DNA of 11,934 nt, taken from NCBI GenBank assembly GCA_947379865.1, contig CANCOY010000107.1, forward strand, positions 1 to 11,934, given 5' to 3'. The position numbers and the translations under genes are program-made. Each line of letters starts with the position of its first letter. The first letter of the stretch is position 1. Shown one piece after another: positions 1 through 6,181 of this stretch. The notes below the pieces were generated by a model. That model was not told the DNA's origin, ran no database searches, and saw only the letters and a program-made list of their open reading frames with translations. Source of the stretch: Acetobacteraceae bacterium. GTDB taxonomy: Bacteria > Pseudomonadota > Alphaproteobacteria > Zavarziniales > Zavarziniaceae.

Positions 1-205
1 TGTTACCGGCGGTGTCCGTGTCGGTGACCAGCACGGTATAGGTGCCGTCTGTGGTGGGGGCGGTATAGGAACTCGACGCGCTGCCGCTGTCGATCGTGTA
101 GGTGCGGGTCACGTCGCTGGCGGCGGAACTGAAGGTCAGTGACGCGTCATTGGTGATGAGGTCGCTGTCGGAGGTGCCGGCATCGCTGGTGAGGCTCACC
201 GTTGG
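1..205 (-). repeat. Tandem Ig-like module, copy C (cut by left edge)
   Basis: Third tandem module (from residue about 617), truncated at the window edge after about 68 codons. The array probably continues to the left. Confidence 0.8.
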
Positions 206-2053
206 TGTTGCGATGGTGGTATCGAGCGTAAAGGTGACAGAGGCGGCGGCTGTATTGCCGGCCGTGTCCATGTCGGTGACCAGCACCGTATAGGTGCCGT
301 CCGTGGTGGGGGCGGTATAGGAACTCGACGCACTGCCGCTGTCGATGGTGTAGGTGCGGGTCACGCCACTGGCGGCCGTGCTCAGGTCCAGGGTTGCGTC
401 ACTGGTTATGAGATCGCTGCTGGACGTGCCGGTATCACTATCGAGCGCCACCGTGGGCGTGTCTGGATCCGTGGCATCGAGAGTAAAGGTGATGGATTGA
501 GAGGCGGTGTTACCGGCCGTGTCCGTGTCAGTGACCAGCACGGTATAGGTGCCGTCTGTGGTGGGGGCGGTATAGGAGCTCGACGCGCTGCCGCTGTCGA
601 TCGTGTAGGTGCGGGTCACGTCGCTGGCGGCAGAACTGAAGGTCAGTGACGCGTCATTGGTGACGAGGTCGCTGTCGGAGGTGCCCGTATCATCGCTGAG
701 AGACAGGCTGGGTGTCGCGATCACTGTGTCGATGGTGACCGATTGGCTTGTGGAGGTGGTCGAGCTGTTTCCTGCCGTATCAGAAGCTCTGGCGGTAAAG
801 GCATAGGTTGCCCCCGTGGCGAGGGCGGTTGACGTATAGGTGAAGCTTCCCGAACTTCCCTCGGTTGCCGTGCCAACCGAGCTGCCATCCAGATAGACCG
901 TGACGGTGGAACCTGTTTCCGCCGTGATAGTCAGGCTAGGCGTGGTGTCGTTGGTGATGTTGTCACCGCTGGTGCCGCTGTCTGTCGCGAAGCCGGTGAT
1001 GATTGGGGCATCTGGGCTGGACGTGTCGATGACAAGTTCGCCACTGGTGATATCGCTGCTGGTTGCAGTATCGACATCCGTAACGGTAACAGAAACATCA
1101 TAGGTTCCGTCAGCCAGGGAGGTTGGTACCGTCAGCGACCATGTGGCACCATCCACCGTAAGATTGCTGCCTGTGCTATAGGTTACACTGTCAACCGTGA
1201 CGGCCAGCGTATTACCGGTACTGTTATCCCATGTGCCAGTGATGGTTGGGGTGTTGTCGTTGGTGGTCTGGCTATCCACCGTCGGCGTAGCAATGTCGCC
1301 CAGATTTGGGCCATCGTAGGCGGCAAGGGCTTCTGGTGAGGCAAAGGCGGAGGCCTCTACCTGGCCCGTGGTTGTCTCAAGCGTCCAGTTGGCATCATGG
1401 CTGGGCGAACCGGTTGCGTCTCTTGAAGCCGCCACATCGGCGCCGGTCAGGTTGGCGAGGGCGTTTACCAGCGATTTGCCGGCGTCGGTCCGCGTCACGT
1501 CGCAACCATAGATCAGGATGTCGGCACTGCCCGACAGATGGCTTCCCCATGCGGCGACTTCGGCGCTGTGGCTCGCAAGGCTCTGCGCGTCGAGGCGTGA
1601 GCCGCCCAACGTAATCTCGGCATCGCCACCATGGCTAAAGAGATGAATGGTCGAGATGTCGGTCCGGCCGGCAAGAGCCTCGCTGATTTGGGCAAAACCG
1701 TCGCGGTCATTGTTCAGCAGAACAACTTCTATGCCGGCACGCGGCGTCGGCAGCTCTGCACCAGCCACCAGACCAGCATCCACAAACAGGATTTCGCGCG
1801 TTGGCACGAGCGCCGCCATGGGGGGAGCCACCAGGCTCTCGGCAATGGCAGGGGGGGTATCGGCGGGCGCGTGATCGGCAGAAGCCAGGTCATTCTGCCG
1901 GGCGGCAAATGCAGCGGCCTCGGCGCCGTCATGGCTATCGGTGCTGCCAGTCGCATGGGTCGCTGCGTCAATCGTTGCGATGGCAGCGGCGTCATACATC
2001 ATCCGCGGTTCGAGGGCGCGAAGCATCATGCCGCGCCTGCGGAAAACCGTCAT
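1..2053 (-). CDS. Giant DUF4347 / Ig-like repeat surface protein (N-terminal part, runs off left edge)
   Basis: An open frame of 684 codons runs from ATG at 2053 to the left edge without a stop. An in-frame TGA lies upstream, so the start is at 2053 or at the ATG-ATG pair at codons 9-10. Residues 11-24 (LRALEPRMMYDAAA) match the LEPR-type N-terminal motif of large exported bacterial proteins. Residues about 86-236 are a DUF4347 domain, with REILFVD, NDRDG, IHLFSHGGD (H141, G142), AAWG, ILIYGCDV (C184) and LTGADVAAS in the usual order. Residues about 254-345 and 346-443 are two different bacterial Ig-like modules, each ending near VIDT or TIDT. From about 448 tandem 84-85 residue modules begin, rich in Thr, Ser and Asp, with TYTVLVTDTDTAGN as signature. 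Composition is acidic and almost free of lysine, which fits a secreted or surface-anchored adhesin. Type I secretion is usual for such proteins, but the C-terminus that would show it is outside the window. No classical signal peptide is visible. Confidence 0.9.
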   Translation of the reverse strand, partial: MTVFRRRGMMLRALEPRMMYDAAAIATIDAATHATGSTDSHDGAEAAAFAARQNDLASADHAPADTPPAIAESLVAPPMAALVPTREILFVDAGLVAGAELPTPRAGIEVVLLNNDRDGFAQISEALAGRTDISTIHLFSHGGDAEITLGGSRLDAQSLASHSAEVAAWGSHLSGSADILIYGCDVTRTDAGKSLVNALANLTGADVAASRDATGSPSHDANWTLETTTGQVEASAFASPEALAAYDGPNLGDIATPTVDSQTTNDNTPTITGTWDNSTGNTLAVTVDSVTYSTGSNLTVDGATWSLTVPTSLADGTYDVSVTVTDVDTATSSDITSGELVIDTSSPDAPIITGFATDSGTSGDNITNDTTPSLTITAETGSTVTVYLDGSSVGTATEGSSGSFTYTSTALATGATYAFTARASDTAGNSSTTSTSQSVTIDTVIATPSLSLSDDTGTSDSDLVTNDASLTFSSAASDVTRTYTIDSGSASSSYTAPTTDGTYTVLVTDTDTAGNTASQSITFTLDATDPDTPTVALDSDTGTSSSDLITSDATLDLSTAASGVTRTYTIDSGSASSSYTAPTTDGTYTVLVTDMDTAGNTAAASVTFTLDTTIATPTVSLTSDAGTSDSDLITNDASLTFSSAASDVTRTYTIDSGSASSSYTAPTTDGTYTVLVTDTDTAGN
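206..457 (-). repeat. Tandem Ig-like module, copy B (84 codons)
   Basis: Second tandem module (residues about 533-616), 252 bases. Its central part, encoding RTYTIDSGSASSSYTAPTTD and the TVLVTD strand, is almost identical to copies A and C. The flank encoding TSSSDLITSDATLDLSTA has diverged more, so homogenisation is uneven along the unit. Confidence 0.85.
458..712 (-). repeat. Tandem Ig-like module, copy A (85 codons)
   Basis: First of the tandem modules in the surface protein (residues about 448-532). Its DNA is nearly the same as copy C: over about 175 bases starting at 508 (aligned with base 1) I count five differences. Such identity in DNA, not only in protein, indicates recent duplication or ongoing gene conversion. 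Confidence 0.85.
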
Positions 2054-2065
2054 GCCCCGTCCCGT

Positions 2066-2093
2066 CGTTAATGTTTGACCCGATTGCGTTAAT
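2066..2093. repeat. Two direct CGTTAAT boxes, 21 bases apart
   Basis: CGTTAAT occurs at 2066-2072 and at 2087-2093. The 21-base period is two helical turns, which would place both boxes on the same face of the DNA. The second copy overlaps the candidate -10 of the DUF4347 gene. A dimeric regulator site is possible; no known regulator motif is matched with confidence. Confidence 0.35.
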
Positions 2094-2097
2094 CATA
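2092..2097 (-). promoter_or_regulatory. Candidate -10 element of the DUF4347 gene
   Basis: On the minus strand the hexamer reads TATGAT, five of six matches to TATAAT, about 38 bases before the ATG at 2053 in the most AT-rich patch of the intergenic region. No good -35 hexamer lies at the right distance, so an activator or another sigma factor would be needed. Tentative. Confidence 0.3.
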
Positions 2098-2115
2098 TTG
2101 GCGTACATTCACCGG

Positions 2116-2125
2116 GAGTCGAGTC
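2116..2125. promoter_or_regulatory. Tandem GANTC (CcrM-type) methylation sites
   Basis: GAGTCGAGTC holds two abutting GANTC sites, 19-28 bases upstream of the candidate -10. In many alphaproteobacteria GANTC is methylated by the cell-cycle methyltransferase CcrM, and sites in promoters can tie transcription to replication. Whether this host has CcrM cannot be seen here. Confidence 0.35.
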
Positions 2126-2176
2126 AGCAAATATTAACTGGGTTCAGTGACGAAGAGAGAGCAATCTGCACGGGGA

Positions 2177-2202
2177 GTTTTGAGGCGCCATGGCGCCAAA
2201 AC
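2177..2202. repeat. Strong palindrome upstream of the DUF4347 gene
   Basis: The core GGCGCCATGGCGCC (2184-2197) is a perfect 14-base palindrome. It is flanked by GTTTT on the left and AAAAC on the right, which also pair if a two-base GA bulge is allowed. Neither strand places a T run after the stem, so it does not look like an intrinsic terminator for rmuC. An operator or a cruciform-type element is more likely. The remainder of 2203-2340 shows only a weak 7-bp stem around 2239-2256 and no gene. Confidence 0.5.
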
Positions 2203-2340
2203 GATTTAGCGGCATGCACATTTTGGGGTGTGAGCCCTGACCAGCCTTGGCCAGACTGCTGAGCTATGACCCTACCTTGCCCCGGTTATCCGACCGCTGG
2301 CGGCCAGATGCGGAGTGGGGGAAGGGTGGCCATGCTGCCC

Positions 2341-4038
2341 TCAGCCGTCCAGGGTTTCCGGCGCGGCCAGAGCGGCAAGGTCGTCGCCCATGTCCAGGGC
2401 CTCGGCTGAATCGTCCAGCAATTCCTTCGGCAAGGATTTGCGGGCCTTGGCGCCCAGCCTTTTCAGGGTTTCAACCTGCCCCACAAGGTTTCCTGGCCCC
2501 AGGCTCAATTTGCCAAGCGCACCGTCATAGGTGGTCTGGGCGGTTGAAAGACTGGATCCCAGCTTTCGCATGTCCTCTACAAAGCCGACAAACTTGTCAT
2601 AAAGCTTGCCCGCCCTGTCGGCGATTACCTCCGCATTGCGGTTGCGCCGCTCCACCGTCCAGACATTGGCGACGGTGCGCAGGGCGATCATCAGGGTCGT
2701 GGGGGTGGCAATGGCGACATTGCCGGTGGCCGCTGTCGACGTGATGGAGGGGTCCGCCTCCAGGGCTACCGCAAGCGCCCCCTCGATGGGTACGAACATG
2801 ATGACATAGTCAAGGCCACTGCCCGTCGCCGCCTGATAGGCCTTGTCTGACAGGATCTTGATATGGTTCAGGATCGAGGCCTGGTGCAATTTCAACTCGC
2901 GGGCACGGTCTTCTTCCGTCTCGGCGTTGACATAGGCCTCAAAGGCCTTGAGCGAGACCTTGGCGTCGATCACGATCCGCTGGTCATTAGGCAGGTTTAC
3001 GATGACGTCGGGGCGCAGCACGCGACCTTCATCATTTGTGTGGGTCTGCTGGGTTATGTATTCCGTGCCCTCGCGCAGGCCGGAGCGCTCGAGAATCGTC
3101 TCGAGGATCATTTCGCCCCAGGCGCCCTGGGTGCGCGTCTCGCCTTTCAATGCCCGTGTCAGATTCGAGGTCTCGCTGGTCATCCGGGCACTTGCCTCGC
3201 TCAGGGTACGGATCTGCTCGGCCAGGCGGGCGCGTTCCTTCTCGCTTTCCGTATGGGCGATCTGCAGGCCCTGCTGGAATTCGCTCATTTTTGTCTGCAG
3301 CGGGGTCAGCAGGCCGTCCATCTGCTCCTTGTTCTGCTTGGTGATGGTCTCGCCATGGGTGCGCATCACCTCCTCGGCCAGAACCTTGAATTCCTTGGAC
3401 ATGCTCTCCCGCGCCTCGTTCAGCAGGGCGATCTTTTCGTCCGCCTGCTTCTGCGACTGCCGGTGATTCTCCTCCAGCGTGGCGTGGGCTTGCTGCAGGG
3501 AGCCCAGGGCAAGGTTCGCCGCGTCCAGGCGGCCGAGAGCGTCGCGCAGTTCCGTTTCAAGTTGCGACACCCGCTCCAGTTTCTCGCGCAGGGTTGCCGC
3601 CTGTTGCGAAACCTCTTTCTCAAGCTGCTCCTTGGCCGCGGCCAGGGCGCGGGAGCGCTCGGCGTCCTGCTTCAGGCTGGCATCAAGACGCTGGATGGTC
3701 TCGCTGGCATTGCGCTCTCCGGCACTGGCAGCGGCGAGATTGCGCTCAACGCTGGCCTTTTCCTGGCCCAGTCTGGCAAGGGCAGCTTCGTGTTCCTGCA
3801 GGCGCGACTGGAGGAGGGGCAGGTTGCTGGCGCGCTCCGCCTCGACTGCCAGTCGCGTGTCCACAGCCGCTTTTTCCTGGCCCAGCCGCTGGAGGTCCAG
3901 TTGCAGTTGTTTGACGGTCTCCTCTGCGGCCCCGCCACCATTGGCGGTCGCCAGCATCTTTCGCATGACCACGGCAAAGATCACCGCGACAAGAACGGAG
4001 ATGCCGGCGGCTAGCGCCAGCGTGAGGGGCAGATCCAT
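2341..4038 (-). CDS. rmuC: DNA recombination protein RmuC
   Basis: 565 residues; E. coli RmuC has about 475. Residues 5-25 form one membrane helix at the N-terminus. Residues about 38-290 are a long coiled coil rich in Gln, Glu, Ala and Lys. The RmuC domain follows (about 295-540) with GAWGEMILE (E309), RPDVIVNLP (D344), IVIDAKVSLKAFEAY (D358, K360) and the conserved tail NVWTVERRNRNAEVIADRAG. E309, D344 and D358-x-K360 fit the PD-(D/E)XK nuclease-like core proposed for the family. RmuC limits DNA inversions at short inverted repeats; its biochemical activity is not settled. The start is supported by GGAGG at 4043-4047, four bases before ATG. It stands alone on the minus strand. No clear terminator was found downstream, so readthrough toward the DUF4347 gene is possible. 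Confidence 0.95.
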   Translation of the reverse strand: MDLPLTLALAAGISVLVAVIFAVVMRKMLATANGGGAAEETVKQLQLDLQRLGQEKAAVDTRLAVEAERASNLPLLQSRLQEHEAALARLGQEKASVERNLAAASAGERNASETIQRLDASLKQDAERSRALAAAKEQLEKEVSQQAATLREKLERVSQLETELRDALGRLDAANLALGSLQQAHATLEENHRQSQKQADEKIALLNEARESMSKEFKVLAEEVMRTHGETITKQNKEQMDGLLTPLQTKMSEFQQGLQIAHTESEKERARLAEQIRTLSEASARMTSETSNLTRALKGETRTQGAWGEMILETILERSGLREGTEYITQQTHTNDEGRVLRPDVIVNLPNDQRIVIDAKVSLKAFEAYVNAETEEDRARELKLHQASILNHIKILSDKAYQAATGSGLDYVIMFVPIEGALAVALEADPSITSTAATGNVAIATPTTLMIALRTVANVWTVERRNRNAEVIADRAGKLYDKFVGFVEDMRKLGSSLSTAQTTYDGALGKLSLGPGNLVGQVETLKRLGAKARKSLPKELLDDSAEALDMGDDLAALAAPETLDG

Positions 4039-4436
4039 AAAGCCTCCGGGCGCCGTGGCGCAGCTTGGGGTGAAAGGGTAGCGCCAGCGCCCTGTGGATC
4101 AAGCCTGTTACCCGGCAATATTGCCACTGACTGAGCCTGATGGCCTTTTGAGCGGAGGCTTTGGGCAGCATGGACTGCGATCAGGGCCGCTTGCATCGCT
4201 CGGCAGGGGTTGTCCTGATGTGGGACCAAGGGGGTGCGACGTACCCCAATAGTAGCGATGACTATTGCTTTGCCCAAGCGGTAATGGACTATGGCGTCCG
4301 TGTCGCCACGTTGCGGCCAGCGCTTGCCGATCCAGGGCAACAAACCATAAGAGTCCCTCATGACCGTTTGTATTGCCGGGGCGTGGCAAGGTCCGCTCAT
4401 GGTCTCAGTTTGGGGGCTCGGCCATTGACCGAGGCG
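4039..4436. other. 398 bases without a recognisable gene
   Basis: This lies between the divergent rmuC (minus) and hydroxylase (plus) starts and should hold both promoters. The plus frame is open from ATG 4161 into the hydroxylase, but its first 92 codons show no membrane helix and no family likeness. Minus-strand frames are also open but resemble nothing known to me. Small elements seen: GGGGT and ACCCC arms around 4231-4247, a GAGTC (GANTC) near 4351, and a poor TTGCCG/CATAAG promoter candidate at 4324-4351. No RNA gene or insertion sequence ends were found. Confidence 0.5.
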
Positions 4437-5216
4437 ATGACGGAGTTCTTCAGCAACACCGCATCCCTGCAACTCGGTATTTTTGTGTTTGTCTGTGTCG
4501 GCCTTTGGGCCGCTGAAGCCCTTGTCATGCCAACCCCCATCGGCGTGAAGGCCCGTCATGCCCGGGGCAATGCCCTCTTCATTCTTTCCGCGCTCCCGAT
4601 CCAACTGGTCATGGTGGGCTTGTGTATGGCAGCGTCCCGTTGGACGGGGGAACATCGCTGGGGGCTTGTCTATCTTTTGCCCGACGCGGTGCCATCGCTG
4701 GTCCGCTTTGTCGGCCTGTTCGTGCTGCTGGACATGCTTGATTACGTTTATCATGTCTGCATGCACAAGGTGCCGGTCTTCTGGAAATTCCACAGCACCC
4801 ATCACCGGGACAGCAATATTGATGTCTCAACCACGGTGCGGGAACACCCGGGCGAGACCGTGATCCGTAATGCCTTTCTGATTCTCTGGGTACTCATCGT
4901 TGGCGCGCCGGTGGAGGTTCTCATCCTGCGCCAGACCTTTGAGAGTGCCATGAACCTCTGGGCGCACACGGCCATCCGTCTGCCGTCGCCGACAGCACGG
5001 GTGATGGCCTGGTTCATTGTGACGCCGAATTTCCATCATGTTCATCACCACGCCCGGCAACCATATACGGACCGTAACTATGGTGATGTCTTCACGATCT
5101 GGGATCGCCTGTTTGGCACCTTCGCGTTCATGCCCAAGAGCGACATCATATTCGGGCTCGAACTGGCTTCGGTGACGGCCGCACGGAGCAGGCCGGGCTT
5201 GTCGCCAGCCCTGTGA
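4437..5216 (+). CDS. Membrane fatty acid hydroxylase / sterol desaturase family protein
   Basis: 259 residues from ATG 4437. The family is a di-iron integral membrane oxygenase acting on lipids such as sterols, fatty acids or carotenoids. The metal-binding histidine boxes are complete: H106-x3-H110 (HVCMH), H119-xx-H122-H123 (HSTHH), and FHHVHHH at residues 199-205 as the last box. A conserved NYGDVFTIWDRLFGTF tail follows. Hydrophobic stretches at about 10-30, 46-68, 84-104 and 144-165 are the membrane segments. The substrate cannot be told from sequence. ATG 4437 places the first helix at residue 10 and gives a normal family length, but GAGG ends only two bases before it; TTG 4425 or ATG 4161 in the same frame cannot be ruled out. 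The stop (5214-5216) directly abuts the stop of the opposing small gene. Confidence 0.88.
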   Translation: MTEFFSNTASLQLGIFVFVCVGLWAAEALVMPTPIGVKARHARGNALFILSALPIQLVMVGLCMAASRWTGEHRWGLVYLLPDAVPSLVRFVGLFVLLDMLDYVYHVCMHKVPVFWKFHSTHHRDSNIDVSTTVREHPGETVIRNAFLILWVLIVGAPVEVLILRQTFESAMNLWAHTAIRLPSPTARVMAWFIVTPNFHHVHHHARQPYTDRNYGDVFTIWDRLFGTFAFMPKSDIIFGLELASVTAARSRPGLSPAL

Positions 5217-5438
5217 TCAGCGCCGGGCCCGGCGTTTGAGCACTTCATTCCCCACGGCCTGCACCAGCCCCCAGGCCGCAAGCGGGGGAATCAGGCAAAT
5301 GGCGAAAATCACCACCTCGCCCAGATCGGCGCGATTGTCATAGAGGTACTGCATCAGCCAGACGCCGGGGACCATGGCGATGACGCCGGCAAGCACGCTG
5401 ACGCGCTGGAGGATGAATTCTGGGCCTTGCTTGTTCAT
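5217..5438 (-). CDS. Small two-helix membrane protein, hypothetical
   Basis: 73 residues; no family recognised. Two hydrophobic segments (about 13-33 and 41-63) are joined by a short polar loop YDNRADLGE. The basic C-terminus KRRARR would stay in the cytoplasm by the positive-inside rule, so both ends are predicted inside. ATG 5438 is preceded by AGGG with a seven-base spacer. The gene converges on the hydroxylase with its stop codon (5217-5219) touching that of its neighbour. A real gene is favoured by the clean helix pattern and tight fit between neighbours. Confidence 0.65.
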   Translation of the reverse strand: MNKQGPEFILQRVSVLAGVIAMVPGVWLMQYLYDNRADLGEVVIFAICLIPPLAAWGLVQAVGNEVLKRRARR

Positions 5439-5558
5439 GGCCAGACCCTAAACGCCCGTTGGGGGCCGCTGCAACCCCGCTGCCCCTGACCCTGCCCGCG
5501 CAGGCTTGACGCCGGCCCGGCCAGGGGACACGGTCGCGGCGTCCAAGGGAGCCAGAAA

Positions 5559-5903
5559 ATGCCGCCGCGCCACAATCCGCTCAAGCTCAATCCCCTGCAG
5601 TTGAAAACCCTCACCCTGTTGCAGGTGCTGGCGCGTCTGCCGGCCCACGGCACCATCGATACCGCCACCGGCGAGGTGGAGGTCGGCTATCTGCCCCAGC
5701 CCCACGGCAACCATTTCCACGTCGGCCCCTATACGGTGATGAGTGCGGATGCGACGGGGCTTGCCAATGATGCCGTCTGGCTGGCGCTGTCCCGCAAGGG
5801 TCTTGCCCGTCTGCGTACCCCGGGATCAATCGTCCTGACGGGGGAGGGGCTGACCTATGAGACGGGCATCGCCGATCAGATCCTGCACGGTTCAGATCAC
5901 TGA
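5559..5903 (+). CDS. 114-residue conserved-looking hypothetical protein
   Basis: I do not recognise the family. The protein is soluble, with no signal peptide or membrane helix. Residues 8-27 (LKLNPLQLKTLTLLQVLARL) look like an amphipathic helix. The middle carries GNHFHVGPYTVMSADATGLA with three nearby histidines (H49, H52, H54), followed by a helix NDAVWLALSRKGLARL and a beta-rich end GSIVLTGEGLTY. The compact mixture suggests a small single-domain protein; the histidine cluster might bind a metal, but this is inference. AAGGGAG at 5545-5551, seven bases before ATG, is a strong ribosome site. TTGACG at 5506-5511 could be a -35, yet no good -10 follows. Confidence 0.7.
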   Translation: MPPRHNPLKLNPLQLKTLTLLQVLARLPAHGTIDTATGEVEVGYLPQPHGNHFHVGPYTVMSADATGLANDAVWLALSRKGLARLRTPGSIVLTGEGLTYETGIADQILHGSDH

Positions 5904-5919
5904 CGCCTCGGGCTTGCGG

Positions 5920-6030
5920 CTAATAGGGTGAGCCCACCAGCTGGCCCAGATAGTGCAGCCCGTGCATCAGCCCGTAGGCAAGAAATCCCCAGAACGCCGC
6001 AATGGCGAATACCTTGACGTGTGCGCGCAT
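5920..6030 (-). CDS. 36-residue single-helix membrane miniprotein
   Basis: A short frame from ATG 6030 to TAG 5920-5922. It starts MRAHVKVFAIAAFWGFLAYG and ends GQLVGSPY. Residues about 5-28 make one hydrophobic helix with aromatic residues, a basic start (R2, K6) and H23, H26 near the far end. TAGGGTC lies upstream with AGGG nine bases before ATG, the same upstream word seen before the 73-residue gene. It fits exactly between the convergent 114-residue gene (16-base gap) and the divergent ctaA. Neighbourhood suggests, but does not prove, a role near the respiratory membrane. It does not resemble CydX, CcoQ or the aa3-type subunit IV as I know them. Too short to be certain. Confidence 0.5.
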   Translation of the reverse strand: MRAHVKVFAIAAFWGFLAYGLMHGLHYLGQLVGSPY

Positions 6031-6043
6031 GGGGCGACCCTAG

Positions 6044-6073
6044 GGCGGCCGGGCCTCGCCGGCAACGGCCGCC
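6044..6073. repeat. GC-rich inverted repeat before ctaA
   Basis: GGCGGCCG (6044-6051) pairs perfectly with CGGCCGCC (6066-6073) around a 14-base loop. It lies between the divergent 36-residue gene and ctaA. No T run follows on either strand, so it is not a terminator. It may be an operator or leader structure, or simply a chance product of high GC. Confidence 0.35.
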
Positions 6074-6181
6074 TTCAACCTGATCTGCCCCCGGTTGGCT
6101 GCATGGGGCACGGCGTCGCAGCAATGGCGGGGCGGGGGGTGGCCACCTATGTTCCGGCCTGTCGATGACGCGGAGTGGCCC

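Noticed and set aside
1..730. Direct repeats at about 250-base spacing considered as a CRISPR array
   Set aside because: The units are far too long, have no unique spacers, and are in frame with a protein repeat.
2066..2093. CtrA site from the two TTAA words
   Set aside because: The CtrA pattern needs TTAA-N7-TTAA; here the words are 21 bases apart.
2177..2202. Palindrome as terminator of rmuC
   Set aside because: On the minus strand the stem is followed by TCAAAAC, with no T run, and it lies about 140 bases beyond the stop.
2863..4014. Long plus-strand open frame (383 codons) opposite rmuC
   Set aside because: It is the antisense shadow of a clear full-length RmuC with coiled coil and catalytic motifs; its translation has no family likeness and an odd Leu/Gln/Arg-rich composition.
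6095..6181. TTG 6095 as the ctaA start
   Set aside because: The added 29 residues have no family likeness, and GGAG is correctly spaced before ATG 6182.
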